Of a DNA stretch of 64,000 nt, positions 35,566 to 44,868 are shown piece after piece. Source of the DNA: Hallerella sp964397425 (GTDB taxonomy: Bacteria > Fibrobacterota > Fibrobacteria > Fibrobacterales > Fibrobacteraceae); NCBI GenBank assembly GCA_964397425.1, contig CAYNID010000001.1, forward strand, positions 372,001-436,000. The letters run 5' to 3'. The position numbers were made by a program, and so were the translations under genes. The notes under the pieces are model-generated. The model was not told where the DNA came from and searched no databases. It saw only the letters and a program-made list of their open reading frames with translations. Numbering within the stretch: position 1 is the first letter of the stretch; every line of letters begins with the position of its first letter.

Positions 35566-37632
35566 ATGAAAAAGAAACATTTTGGAATTTTCGTCGCATT
35601 TTCTGTCGCTGCTTTTTGGGCGTGTTCCGTTGAAACGCCTTCGGACCGTTTGGTGGCCCGTGTGGGCGGCATCGACATTTATCAATCGGATGTTGATTTT
35701 TTAAGGCGGACTTCGCCCAAGCCTTATGCAGAGCCCGATCAGAAAAGCGCCGCCCTGGAAAATGTGATTGAATCCCGGTTGGTTTTTCAAGAAGCGGAAA
35801 ACTTAGTCGGAAAGGACAATCCGAAAATTCAAAAGCGCATGAACGAGTTGGAAGATCGTTTCTTGGCGCAGGTTTACACGGAATATTTCATCGGCCAGAA
35901 CTTGGGATTTTCCGATGAGGCGCTCCAGAAATTTTTTAACGCCGAAAAAGCTTCTTTTGCGGCGGAATCCTGCTTTGAAATTGGAGAGTGCTGGACCAAG
36001 GTGGCGGACAGGCTCTATTTGCAGGAAAATGCGGATTCGCTTCACCGCTTTATCCAGGAAAAACTGAAATTGCAAAATGTTTCGGAAGTGAACGTGGCGT
36101 ATGTCACGACCTCGGATTCTGCCGTTGCGAAAAAAGTTGAAGAAGACCTCAATTCCCGGAAGGTTGCCCTGTCGGCAATTCAAGGGTTGGAGCAAAAAAC
36201 ATTCCGTTCGGATTCCAAAGAGGGCGTGATGAAGAGCGAAGCCCTCCGCGGAGTTTTGTTTGGAAAGGATTCACTCCCCGTGGGAGCCGTTCGCCGCCTT
36301 CAGGATGGCGCGGAATTTTTCGTTGTCAAAATGCTCTTGCGCCGCGCACCGGATGTCATTCCCGAAGTGGGCCGCGATTCCATTTTGCGGGCGAGGTTCC
36401 TGAACGAAATCCGCAATGCGATGAATTCGGATATGGACAGCCTTTTGCGCAAACGGTACAACTTCCGGTTGGAACCCATTGATTATCCGGAAGTGAAAAC
36501 GTATTATGCCGAACACAAGGAAGAATTTGATGGAGCTCCGTTGGAGGTGGTCGCCGGTCAAATCGAAATGAAACTTGCCGGTCAGGATGAACTTCCGCTG
36601 GATTCCGCTTACGTCCTTTCGACAATCGATGGAAAGCCGCTCGTGACGGAAAAAGACGCTCAAATGTTGAAAGATGAAATGCCTGCGCGTTACAAAAGGG
36701 AATATCCTCGCCGTCGCCGCGCGATGATGCTTTCAACGTGGAAACTGAAGGCGCTGGCCGCCAAAGAGGCGGGCCTTGACCAAAGCGCTCTCTTCAAAGA
36801 CCTGAAAGAAAACATACGCATTTCGTTTTACAGAAAGGCGTTTTCCGATTCGCTGGCTCAAAATGGATTCTTCTCTCCGCAGGATTCTCTGCGGGACCTC
36901 TATGGCCGGATAGGCGCTGCCCTTTTCCCCAATGTCCCGTTTGAAAATGTGCGCGGGGAGTTGGGCATTTTCCGCCAGACTCCGGACCGGGAATTCCTTT
37001 ACCGTTATTATCGCAGTCAGGCAGGCGCTCCCCAAGCTCTTGATTTGGATTCCGTCAAAATCCGCGTTTTCCTCTCGGCTGCAAAGAATTTCTCGCAAGG
37101 CTGGTTTGAACGGTACAGAAGGGATCTTTTGACCAAATATCCGGTGACCGTTGTGGACAGCGCCTATCTTCCGCGCCGGAATTTGTTTTCAACGGCAGAA
37201 CTCGTCGTGTTGGCGGATTCTTTCTATCAGGCGCGAAATTTGACAAGTGCCTGGGTGACATGGCAGCGCATTCATGCCCTTGCCGCCGATGAAAACGATT
37301 CCCTGTTCGCCAAGTCCATTTTGGAGTCCGCCAAAATTGAAGCGGAACGGGAAAAATTCTCGGATGCCGAAAAGGATTACGCCGCTTACTGCGCCCTGTG
37401 GCCGAATTCGCCTTTTGCCGAAAAAGCATTGTTCAGCCGGGCGTTCATTCTCCGTGAAAACGTGAAAAACGATTCCTTGGCGAAAACCCTGTTCCAAGAA
37501 TTTTTGCAAAAATATCCGCAAAGTGAACTGAAGGGCGATGTGGAATGGCTTCTTCGGGATATTGAAAGCGGCGGAAAGCTCACGGAAGAGCTCAACGAAA
37601 AAATTTCTAAGCAGGAAAATTCTTTGAATTAA
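35566..37632 (+). CDS. SurA/PpiD-like lipoprotein with C-terminal TPR-like region
   Basis: A 688-residue lipoprotein (lipobox AFWAC, C20). The N-terminal part (about 25-140) has the SurA-N chaperone layout: LVARVGGIDIYQSDVDFLRR, then ALENVIESRLVFQEAENLVG. The middle has peptidyl-prolyl isomerase-like helices but no clear parvulin active-site signature. The last 120 residues resemble YbgF/BamD TPRs (NSPFAEKALFSRAFILRE and LFQEFLQKYPQSELKGDVEW). A periplasmic chaperone for outer-membrane or surface proteins is inferred. AAGGA ribosome-binding site 8 nt before the ATG. Confidence 0.75.
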   Translation: MKKKHFGIFVAFSVAAFWACSVETPSDRLVARVGGIDIYQSDVDFLRRTSPKPYAEPDQKSAALENVIESRLVFQEAENLVGKDNPKIQKRMNELEDRFLAQVYTEYFIGQNLGFSDEALQKFFNAEKASFAAESCFEIGECWTKVADRLYLQENADSLHRFIQEKLKLQNVSEVNVAYVTTSDSAVAKKVEEDLNSRKVALSAIQGLEQKTFRSDSKEGVMKSEALRGVLFGKDSLPVGAVRRLQDGAEFFVVKMLLRRAPDVIPEVGRDSILRARFLNEIRNAMNSDMDSLLRKRYNFRLEPIDYPEVKTYYAEHKEEFDGAPLEVVAGQIEMKLAGQDELPLDSAYVLSTIDGKPLVTEKDAQMLKDEMPARYKREYPRRRRAMMLSTWKLKALAAKEAGLDQSALFKDLKENIRISFYRKAFSDSLAQNGFFSPQDSLRDLYGRIGAALFPNVPFENVRGELGIFRQTPDREFLYRYYRSQAGAPQALDLDSVKIRVFLSAAKNFSQGWFERYRRDLLTKYPVTVVDSAYLPRRNLFSTAELVVLADSFYQARNLTSAWVTWQRIHALAADENDSLFAKSILESAKIEAEREKFSDAEKDYAAYCALWPNSPFAEKALFSRAFILRENVKNDSLAKTLFQEFLQKYPQSELKGDVEWLLRDIESGGKLTEELNEKISKQENSLN

Positions 37633-37634
37633 AC

Positions 37635-37640
37635 TATATT
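37635..37640 (+). promoter_or_regulatory. Candidate -10 element (CTATATT) of ndk
   Basis: AACTATATT lies 31 nt before the ndk ATG; the leader carries an AAGGCGG ribosome-binding site. Confidence 0.45.
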
Positions 37641-37671
37641 AAAGCAACCCTTAGATTAAGGCGGTAATTAT

Positions 37672-38127
37672 ATGGAAATGACATTTGCCATGATCAAACC
37701 GAACGGTGTGAAATCCGGACTGGTCGGTCGAATCTTGGATAGATACACAAGCGCGCGGCTTTCGATTGTCGGGCTCAAAATGCACCAGATGACTTCGGAG
37801 GATGCCCGCGGTTTTTATGCGGAACACGTGAACAAGCCTTTCTTCCCCGAATTGGAAGCGTATATGACGGCGGGTCCTTCTGTCATGATTGCCCTTGCCG
37901 GTGAAAATGCGATTGCCAAGGTGCGCGCCATCAACGGAGCGACGAATCCGGAAAAGGCGGAACCGGGAACACTCCGCTTTGATTTCGCCCCGTCCATGAC
38001 GGAAAATGTTGTGCACAGTTCCGACAGCCCCGCCAGCGCGGAACGCGAAGTCGCCTTCTGGTTCAAGAAGGAAGATCTTTACGAATACGAAGCAGCTTCC
38101 CAAAAAGCTTGCAAAGTTCTCGGTTAA
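37672..38127 (+). CDS. ndk: Nucleoside diphosphate kinase
   Basis: Transfers gamma phosphate between nucleotides through a phosphohistidine. The 151 residues cover the whole NDK fold: TFAMIKPNGVKSGLVGRIL at the start, and the active-site histidine in NVVHSSDSPASAEREVAFWF. It has a recognisable -10 element and ribosome-binding site of its own. The fumarate reductase operon follows after 36 bp, and the intervening bases show no terminator, so read-through is possible. Confidence 0.96.
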   Translation: MEMTFAMIKPNGVKSGLVGRILDRYTSARLSIVGLKMHQMTSEDARGFYAEHVNKPFFPELEAYMTAGPSVMIALAGENAIAKVRAINGATNPEKAEPGTLRFDFAPSMTENVVHSSDSPASAEREVAFWFKKEDLYEYEAASQKACKVLG

Positions 38128-38163
38128 TCTTAGTTAACATCACATCAAGGAGACAAAAACCAC

Positions 38164-39012
38164 ATGCAATGGATCATCAAATATCTGACTTCCTCCATTG
38201 GAAAGAAGCAGATTATGGGTTGCACGGGGGCCATGATTGCGCTCTTCATTTTTGGGCACATGATAGGCAACTTGCAGCTCGTAAACCTGGACCAATCCGC
38301 GGCGCAGGCGCATTATAACGCTTACACGCAACTGTTGACGGGTATGAAGCCCATCATCTACTTCATCGAAATTGGACTCATCGCCATTTTCTTCATCCAC
38401 GTCTTTTTGGCTATCAAGTTGAAGCTTGAAAACCGCAAGGCGCGTGGACCCGAAGCTTACGAAGTGAACGCCCGCAAAGGCCATAAAACGTTCGCCAGCT
38501 TCACCATGATCTGGTCTGGACTTTTCGTGTTGGGCTTTGTGATTCAGCATTTGATGGTTCTCAAATTCGGCACGCATTATCTGTATGAAAATGAAGCCGG
38601 CGAAGTGATTCGCGACATGTGGCTCACCACGATTGATATGTTCGCAAATCCGATTTGGACTGTCTTTTACCTGATCAGCATGTTTGTCATTGGAATGCAC
38701 CTGTTCCATGCAATCGCTTCCGCTTTCCAGACGCTCGGCATCGCCCACCAGAAATGGACTCCGATTATTGAAATCATCGGCGTTGTTTACAGCGTGGTTG
38801 TTGCGTTGGGCTTCGCTTTCGAAGCGGCTTTCAGCTGCTACATCGCCCATCAGCCGGGCACCGAAGCGTTGCGCAATGCTTCTCACCAAAAGCAAATTGA
38901 ACTGGAAGGCAAACAAAAGGTTCAAGAAGAAGCTGCCAAAGCGAAGAAAATTTCTTTCTCTGTTTCCGCAGACGAATTTCAGGTTTCGTATATCGTAGAA
39001 GGAGATCGCTAA
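38164..39012 (+). CDS. frdC: Fumarate reductase/succinate dehydrogenase cytochrome b558 subunit
   Basis: A 282-residue membrane subunit of the SdhC b558 family with five membrane helices (for example CTGAMIALFIFGHMIGNLQL and IGLIAIFFIHVFLAIKL). Histidines in the helices (FGHMIGN, FIHVFLA, IQHLMVL, GMHLFHA) are placed for diheme binding. It carries electrons between menaquinone and the FrdA/B subunits. A Lys/Glu-rich tail follows the last helix. In a Fibrobacter-like fermenter whose main product is succinate, operation as fumarate reductase is the more likely direction (inference). AAGGAG ribosome-binding site. Gene order C-A-B. Confidence 0.93.
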   Translation: MQWIIKYLTSSIGKKQIMGCTGAMIALFIFGHMIGNLQLVNLDQSAAQAHYNAYTQLLTGMKPIIYFIEIGLIAIFFIHVFLAIKLKLENRKARGPEAYEVNARKGHKTFASFTMIWSGLFVLGFVIQHLMVLKFGTHYLYENEAGEVIRDMWLTTIDMFANPIWTVFYLISMFVIGMHLFHAIASAFQTLGIAHQKWTPIIEIIGVVYSVVVALGFAFEAAFSCYIAHQPGTEALRNASHQKQIELEGKQKVQEEAAKAKKISFSVSADEFQVSYIVEGDR

Positions 39013-39013
39013 T

Positions 39014-40927
39014 ATGATTTTGGATGCACATATTCCCGGTGGTTCCATCTCCGAAAAGTGGACTCGCCATAAGTTCGAACTTAAATTGGTGAATCCGACA
39101 AACAAGCGCAAGTTCAAGGTCATTGTCGTTGGTACGGGCCTTGCCGGTGCTTCTGCCGCAGCATCTCTCGGCGAACTCGGATACAACGTGATGGCTTTCT
39201 GCTATCAGGATTCTCCGCGTCGCGCCCACTCGATTGCCGCTCAGGGCGGTATCAACGCTGCGAAGAATTACACGAATGACGGTGACTCTGTCTATCGTCT
39301 TTTCTACGATACGGTCAAAGGCGGAGACTTCCGCGCTCGCGAAGCGAACGTGCACCGTCTTGCGGAAAACTCGAATTTGATTATTGACCAATGCGTGGCA
39401 CAGGGCGTTCCCTTTGGACGTGATTACGGTGGACTTTTGGCCAACCGTTCTTTCGGCGGTACCCAGGTTTCCCGTACGTTCTATGCGCGAGGACAGACCG
39501 GTCAGCAACTTCTGCTCGGCGCTTATCAGGCTTTGATGCGTCAAGTCGCCAAGGGCTCGGTAAAAATTTTCCCGCGTCGCGACATGCAGGATTTGGTCGT
39601 CATCGACGGAAAGGCCCGCGGCATTGTGGTGCGCAACCTTATCACGGGCGCTCTTGAAAGTTATGAAGCGGATGCCGTTTGCCTTGCAACCGGTGGTTAC
39701 GGCAACGTGTTCTATCTTTCGACGAATGCGAAGGGATGTAATGTCAGCCCCGCATGGCAAGCTTACAAGAAGGGCGCTCTTTTTGCGAACCCCTGCTACA
39801 CACAAATTCACCCGACGTGCATTCCGGTTACAGGCGATCACCAGTCGAAGCTCACTTTGATGAGTGAATCTCTCCGTAACGATGGACGTATTTGGGTTCC
39901 GAAGAAAGTCGGCGATACGCGTCCGGCCAATGAAATTCCGGAAAGCGAACGGTATTACTATTTGGAAGAACGTTATCCGTCATTTGGCAACCTGGTTCCG
40001 CGTGACGTGGCATCCCGCAATGCGAAGATGGTTTGCGACCAAGGCATGGGTGTCGGTGCGACAAAACGTGCTGTATACCTTGATTTTGCCGATGCTATCA
40101 AGCGAATGGGCGTTGCCGGTGTTTCTGCCAAGTATGGCAACCTCTTCCAAATGTATGAAAAAATCACGGACGAAGATCCGTACAAGGTTCCGATGCGCAT
40201 CTACCCGGCCAGCCACTATACCATGGGCGGTCTTTGGGTGGATTACAACCTGATGAGTACGATTCCGGGTTGCTTTGTCCTCGGTGAAGCGAACTTCTCT
40301 GATCACGGTGCGAACCGTCTCGGTGCGTCCGCTCTGATGCAGGGACTTTCCGATGGATACTTCGTCATTCCTTATACCATTGGCGGCTACTTCGCAGGCA
40401 CGAAGCTCGAAAAAGTTTCTGCTTCGGATCCGGCCTTTAAGGAAGCGGAAGCCCAGACCATGGAACGCTTGAACAAGATTCTGAACATTCACGGCAAGAA
40501 GAATGTCTCTGAAATTCACCGCGAACTCGGTCAGGTGATGTGGGACTACGTCGGCATGGGCAGAAACAAGGCTGGTCTTGAAAAGGCCCTTGAACGCATT
40601 CCGGAAATCCGTGCGGAATTCTGGGAGAACGCGAATGTTCTCGGTGGCGAAGGGGATTTCAACCAGAACCTCGAAAATGCGAACCATGTGGCGGACTTCC
40701 TCGAATTTGCGGAACTCCTCGCCCGCGACGCTTTGCATCGCGAAGAATCTTGTGGCGGACATTTCCGCGAAGAGCACCAAACTGCGGAAGGCGAAGCCAT
40801 GCGCGACGATGAACACTTCTGCTACGTTGGAGCTTGGGAATACAAGGGCGAAGGACAAAATCCGGAACTTTCCAAGGAACCTCTCACATTCGACAATGTT
40901 CACCTCGTGACGCGGAGTTACAAATAA
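39014..40927 (+). CDS. frdA: Fumarate reductase/succinate dehydrogenase flavoprotein subunit
   Basis: The 637-residue catalytic subunit. The Rossmann start is VIVVGTGLAGASAAASLGEL; the covalent FAD histidine is in RRAHSIAAQGGINAAKN; the substrate-site segment is IHPTCIPVTGDHQSKLTL; a C-terminal FAD segment reads SHYTMGGLWVDYNL and GEANFSDHGANRLGA. Sequence features (long C-terminal region, EESCGGHFREEH) match the b558-linked class found in Bacteroidota and Bacillus rather than the E. coli Frd class. Starts one base after the frdC stop. Confidence 0.96.
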   Translation: MILDAHIPGGSISEKWTRHKFELKLVNPTNKRKFKVIVVGTGLAGASAAASLGELGYNVMAFCYQDSPRRAHSIAAQGGINAAKNYTNDGDSVYRLFYDTVKGGDFRAREANVHRLAENSNLIIDQCVAQGVPFGRDYGGLLANRSFGGTQVSRTFYARGQTGQQLLLGAYQALMRQVAKGSVKIFPRRDMQDLVVIDGKARGIVVRNLITGALESYEADAVCLATGGYGNVFYLSTNAKGCNVSPAWQAYKKGALFANPCYTQIHPTCIPVTGDHQSKLTLMSESLRNDGRIWVPKKVGDTRPANEIPESERYYYLEERYPSFGNLVPRDVASRNAKMVCDQGMGVGATKRAVYLDFADAIKRMGVAGVSAKYGNLFQMYEKITDEDPYKVPMRIYPASHYTMGGLWVDYNLMSTIPGCFVLGEANFSDHGANRLGASALMQGLSDGYFVIPYTIGGYFAGTKLEKVSASDPAFKEAEAQTMERLNKILNIHGKKNVSEIHRELGQVMWDYVGMGRNKAGLEKALERIPEIRAEFWENANVLGGEGDFNQNLENANHVADFLEFAELLARDALHREESCGGHFREEHQTAEGEAMRDDEHFCYVGAWEYKGEGQNPELSKEPLTFDNVHLVTRSYK

Positions 40928-41709
40928 TGAGCGACAATATGCATTTGACACTCAAGATTTGGCGTCAGAAGAACGCCAAGACAAAAGGCCAGTTCGAAAC
41001 TGTCAAAATTGACGGCATTTCTCCGGATATGTCTTTCCTCGAAATGCTCGACATCGTAAATGACCGTGAAATGAAGCAGGGCCGTGAAGGATTCGCATTT
41101 GACCACGATTGCCGTGAAGGCATTTGCGGCATGTGCTCTTTGGTCATCAACGGTATGCCGCACGGTCCTGACCATGCGATTACCACATGCCAACTTCACA
41201 TGCGCAAGTTCAAAGACGGCGACACGATTGTAATCGAACCGTGGCGCGCATCCGCTTTCCCTGTCATCAAGGATTGCGTGGTGAACCGCAGTGCATTTGA
41301 CAGAATCATTCAAGCGGGCGGATTCGTGAACGTGAATACGGGCGCAGCTCCGGAAGCAGCCTCGATTCCTGTTCCCAAGGATCAGGCGGATCGCGCGTTT
41401 GATGCTGCCGCTTGCATCGGTTGCGGTGCTTGCGTTGCCGCTTGTAAAAATTCTTCTGCAATGCTCTTCGTTTCGGCGAAGGTCAGCCATCTCTCTTACT
41501 TGCCGCAAGGTAACGTGGAGGCGAAAAAGCGCGTGCTCGCGATGGTCGCTCAGATGGACAAGGAAGGATTCGGCAATTGCACGAACCTTTACGAATGCCA
41601 GGCTGCCTGCCCGAAGGGTATCACCGTGGATTACATCGCCAAGATGAACCGCGAATATCTGATGGCGACAGCGACTTACGCCGAAAAGGTATACGGCAAG
41701 GACATGTAA
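40927..41709 (+). CDS. frdB: Fumarate reductase/succinate dehydrogenase iron-sulfur subunit
   Basis: A 260-residue electron-transfer subunit. The [2Fe-2S] ligands are in CREGICGMC with a later C in TTCQLH; the [4Fe-4S] motif is CIGCGACVAAC; the [3Fe-4S]/[4Fe-4S] region is CTNLYECQAACPKGI. The ATG at 40927 shares one base with the frdA stop (TAATG), a tight coupling. The open frame upstream of it is a frdA shadow. The operon ends at a strong hairpin terminator. Confidence 0.96.
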   Translation: MSDNMHLTLKIWRQKNAKTKGQFETVKIDGISPDMSFLEMLDIVNDREMKQGREGFAFDHDCREGICGMCSLVINGMPHGPDHAITTCQLHMRKFKDGDTIVIEPWRASAFPVIKDCVVNRSAFDRIIQAGGFVNVNTGAAPEAASIPVPKDQADRAFDAAACIGCGACVAACKNSSAMLFVSAKVSHLSYLPQGNVEAKKRVLAMVAQMDKEGFGNCTNLYECQAACPKGITVDYIAKMNREYLMATATYAEKVYGKDM

Positions 41710-41731
41710 TCGTTTTCAAACGAGATTGAAA

Positions 41732-41764
41732 AATCCCGAAAGTCGATGACTTTCGGGATTTTTT
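41732..41764. terminator. Bidirectional intrinsic terminator of the frd operon
   Basis: A perfect 13-bp stem (AATCCCGAAAGTC / GACTTTCGGGATT) with a 3-nt loop, T6 on the plus strand and T5 on the minus strand. It can also end the convergent kinase-cvpA unit. Confidence 0.92.
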
Positions 41765-41882
41765 ATGTGGATGAATTTTTCTTTCGAGGGCGCAAAAAAG
41801 ACAGCGGAGATCCGTCTTGTGAAAGCCAAATCGAGTGCCGTTTTGCGAAACGGAAGTCAATTTAGAGATTGTGGGCGAAAAA

Positions 41883-42473
41883 TCATTGCAGCGGTTGCGG
41901 CAGCGATTTTAAAACAGCTCTTTCCGCACCGGCTTTTGCGCTGTCTATTGTCGTGTTGACTTTTTCTGCAATCGCATTTTCCACTGACGTCCGGGCGTTG
42001 AAAATGGCTTTGTCCGTTCCGGATTCTTTCAACAGGTAAACATAAATCCGGTATGCGACGGCAGAATTGCGCTCGGCTTTCAAATTGCCGCTAAGAGGCA
42101 AAACGTACAAAGTCGACAGCAATATCAGGCATGGAATGAGCCCTTTCGCCAAGCCTATCGCCGCTCCTCCCAGGGCGTTGAGGGCGGAAAAATGTTTTTT
42201 GATGAATTTGTTGATAAAATGCCCAATGATACGGAGGGCCAAAAACGGAATCAAGAAGCCGCATACGCGGACAAAAATGATTTGCGCCGTTTCGGAAAAT
42301 TCAAAATTATCGGCGAGAAAGGGACCCAGGATTTCCGGTGCGAGAAAAACGCCAACGGCTCCGCCAATCCAGGCCGCCAGGTGTACAAGACTTTTGACAA
42401 GTCCAAAATAAGCGCCCACTCCAGTAAGAATCAGGAGGAGGCTAGCGCAAAAAATATCAATCCAGTTTCCCAT
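41883..42473 (-). CDS. cvpA: CvpA family membrane protein
   Basis: A 196-residue protein with four predicted membrane helices (DIFCASLLLILTGVGAYFGL; LVHLAAWIGGAVGVFLA; IIFVRVCGFLIPFLALRI; GGAAIGLAKGLIPCLILLS) and the CvpA-type GAxIGLxKG motif after the LNALGG turn. CvpA proteins are linked to envelope integrity and colicin V production; no biochemical role is assigned. It starts 1 bp after the kinase stop, so the two are co-translated. The 120 bases between its stop and the frd terminator hold nothing recognised. Confidence 0.85.
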   Translation of the reverse strand: MGNWIDIFCASLLLILTGVGAYFGLVKSLVHLAAWIGGAVGVFLAPEILGPFLADNFEFSETAQIIFVRVCGFLIPFLALRIIGHFINKFIKKHFSALNALGGAAIGLAKGLIPCLILLSTLYVLPLSGNLKAERNSAVAYRIYVYLLKESGTDKAIFNARTSVENAIAEKVNTTIDSAKAGAERAVLKSLPQPLQ

Positions 42474-42474
42474 G

Positions 42475-43539
42475 TTATCGGCAAATTAAAACGGTGATGA
42501 ATGAGGCGAGAATCGCACCGGCTACGGCACCCGCGCCAAGGCCGATTTTGAGCATCGTCATCCGGGAGTTTCGGGGTATCTGCGGCAGGGGTTCGTTGCG
42601 CATTGTCGCGGTCATCCATTTCCGCATGGGAATGTCCAGTTGTCGGGGATAGCCGTCCATAATCGCAGCGAGGGAGTCTGCGGCTTCTTTTGTCGATTCA
42701 AATCGATTCTGCGGTTTCTTTTCCAGGCATTTTAAAATCCAGCGACGCAAACTGTAAGGGATTTCCGGTGGGAAATTTTTCAGTTTCAGGTTTAAGTTCA
42801 AAATGTATTGAGATGTGAGCTCCATGGATTCTCCGCGGAACGGATTTTTTCCCATGGCCATTTCACATGCGATGATTCCCAAGCTGAAGAGATCCGAAGC
42901 GTAAGTGACCGTGAACCCACGGACTTGTTCCGGGCTCATATAGGCGGCTGTTCCGAGGACGCTCCCCGGGAGAGTCATGTCTTGTCCGGGATTCGCATCG
43001 CGGGCAATGCCAAAATCCAAAAGTCGAATGCGACCGTTTTTTTCCACCATCATGTTTGAAGGTTTCAAATCGCGGTGAATGATTTGGTTTGCGTGAACGC
43101 AGATGAGGGCTTGTAAAATTTCATGAATCATGTACAGAATCGTCCAGACGGGCGGGCGGTTCTGTACTTCCAAAATTTCGCGGAACGTCTTGCCATCGAC
43201 ATATTCCATGGCGAGGGAAAGTTTTCCCGTACGTTCTTGCCAAAGAGCATAGGGATGAACGATATTCGGGTGATGCAAGTTGGCGAGCAAGACGCATTCC
43301 CGTTTGAATCGGGCAATCAAATCTTCGTATCCGCGCAAGCTGGGCAGCATCTGTTTTACGACGACGCGCCGGCAAAGAGAAGGGTCTTCACACAGCCAAA
43401 CATCGCCCATGGCTCCCTGACCGATTTTTCGAATTGGAGCATATCCGCCTATCTTGGCGGGCCGGGAGCGCTTTCGGGGTGTTTTTGTCCCGTCCTTGGT
43501 TTCCTCTTGGGATTGTGAATCGTCGATGATGGATGCCAT
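42475..43539 (-). CDS. PknB-type Ser/Thr protein kinase with C-terminal membrane anchor
   Basis: A 354-residue Hanks-type kinase. The glycine loop is KIGQGAMGDVWL, the ATP lysine is in RRVVVKQML, the catalytic loop is IIHRDLKPSNMMV, then DFGIARD and MSPEQVRGF. A membrane helix sits at the very C-terminus (IGLGAGAVAGAILASFITVL) with only three residues beyond it, so there is no extracellular sensor such as PASTA repeats. The ATG at 43539 has no Shine-Dalgarno; CTATATT ends 8 nt upstream. Paired with cvpA. Confidence 0.92.
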   Translation of the reverse strand: MASIIDDSQSQEETKDGTKTPRKRSRPAKIGGYAPIRKIGQGAMGDVWLCEDPSLCRRVVVKQMLPSLRGYEDLIARFKRECVLLANLHHPNIVHPYALWQERTGKLSLAMEYVDGKTFREILEVQNRPPVWTILYMIHEILQALICVHANQIIHRDLKPSNMMVEKNGRIRLLDFGIARDANPGQDMTLPGSVLGTAAYMSPEQVRGFTVTYASDLFSLGIIACEMAMGKNPFRGESMELTSQYILNLNLKLKNFPPEIPYSLRRWILKCLEKKPQNRFESTKEAADSLAAIMDGYPRQLDIPMRKWMTATMRNEPLPQIPRNSRMTMLKIGLGAGAVAGAILASFITVLICR

Positions 43540-43547
43540 ACTGGGCA

Positions 43548-43553
43548 AATATA
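43548..43553 (-). promoter_or_regulatory. Candidate -10 element (CTATATTTG) of kinase-cvpA
   Basis: TTCTATATTTG is followed by the kinase ATG 8 nt after the TATATT. It fits both the CTATATT pattern and the TAnnTTTG form. Confidence 0.45.
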
Positions 43554-43700
43554 GAAAATGGATGCGGATTTTCGAAATTGTCGGCGAAACTCAGCGGAAT
43601 CTGCTTGGATTGTAAAACATATTTTTGCATTCTCTTGAAAATGGGATTTTATCTAAATTTTGACGGGTTGTGTGTAAGTCGGAAAAGGAGAAATGCGCCT

Positions 43701-44852
43701 ATGCGCCAATTGGGTATCGTTTTTTTTGCCGTAAATTCTTTATTGTTTTCGGCTTGTTCTTCGGACTCTTCTGCATCAGCCGATGTCGAACAACCACCAA
43801 TCGAATCGACACTCTCTTCAGCAGGTGGAGGAATTTCTTCGGAAATCTTCGAAGCCTCTTCGTCGAGTTCTTCACCGCTGCAACCGGTTTCTTCGGCGTC
43901 TCCTTTTGTGCATCAAAAAGGATTTTCTCCGTGCCAGTTCAATTTTGGAGCGGGCTGGCAAGCCGCGCATGAAGATTCTTCTTTTTACGCCGGCCTGGAT
44001 TACATTTCCGTCTGGTTGGGGGACAACGACTTTTTCAATGCGTTCGAAGAACGGATGTTCGACATGACGCGCATCGTTCAGGCGACTCCCATGATATACG
44101 CTTACGTCATTGCGGAATTTGGCAAGGACCATGATTTGGGCGATTGCGATGTCAACAAGGGAAAGCCCAATCTATGCACGGGTGGCGCAGATTTAATCCG
44201 GAATTATTTCCAGGATTCCATTCTTTACCGCTATAAGCAATATGCGTCAGGATTCCGGGAACACATCGAATTTTTCTTTTCACAAGATCCGGATACGGTG
44301 CAATTTATTTGGCTCATCGAACCGGATTTTTACCAATATTCGGAATCGGGATCGAATCAAAAAGCTCTTTATGATTCTGTCGCACAAAATAACGGAGGCA
44401 TTCCCGATTCAGTGATGGGAGTCCTTTTCAATCAAATCGTCGATACGATCAAAGCGTATCTTCCGGGGTCTAAAATCGCCATCGACATTTCGCCTTGGGT
44501 TGCGGATCAGGCCGCCTGGTATTCCAATTTTGATCTTTCCCGGGTTGATTTCGCGAGCACGTCCGGGGGGAGAACCTTGGCGGGAAGTGAAAAAATCCGT
44601 TCGGCGAACAAGACAACGTGGAAAGAAATTTCCTCGCTGCTGAACAAACCGATTTTAGCCGATGCGGGATACGACGCGGGCGGTTACGGAACCGGGTACA
44701 ACAAGGCCTGGGGGAATGTTGAAAATTTGAACGCCCGCATTGCCGACGGGGTCCTCGGAGTGACGCAAATGGATCCGGACTCTCTTTATCATGTCCGCAC
44801 GCTTCTTGCCCGTCCGCAATTATCCGCCATTCCGGGGTGCGCAGCGGAATAG
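43701..44852 (+). CDS. Secreted lipoprotein, possible TIM-barrel carbohydrate-active protein
   Basis: A 383-residue lipoprotein with lipobox LFSAC, then a Ser-rich linker (to about residue 65: SSSSSPLQPVSSAS). The globular part alternates strands and helices in TIM-barrel rhythm, with acidic residues at strand ends (VQFIWLIEPDFYQY, KIAIDISPWV, PILADAGYDAGGYG) that look like a glycoside hydrolase-type pocket, but no GH family was recognised. The start ATG 43701 is set by the signal peptide MRQLGIVFFAVN and an AAGGAG 10 nt upstream. Convergent with the GT5-like gene. Confidence 0.7.
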   Translation: MRQLGIVFFAVNSLLFSACSSDSSASADVEQPPIESTLSSAGGGISSEIFEASSSSSSPLQPVSSASPFVHQKGFSPCQFNFGAGWQAAHEDSSFYAGLDYISVWLGDNDFFNAFEERMFDMTRIVQATPMIYAYVIAEFGKDHDLGDCDVNKGKPNLCTGGADLIRNYFQDSILYRYKQYASGFREHIEFFFSQDPDTVQFIWLIEPDFYQYSESGSNQKALYDSVAQNNGGIPDSVMGVLFNQIVDTIKAYLPGSKIAIDISPWVADQAAWYSNFDLSRVDFASTSGGRTLAGSEKIRSANKTTWKEISSLLNKPILADAGYDAGGYGTGYNKAWGNVENLNARIADGVLGVTQMDPDSLYHVRTLLARPQLSAIPGCAAE

Positions 44853-44868
44853 ATTTTCGCAAAAATTC

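Noticed and set aside
38140..40951. Long antisense frames across the frd operon
   Set aside because: The plus-strand genes carry all FAD and Fe-S motifs; the antisense frames are shadows.
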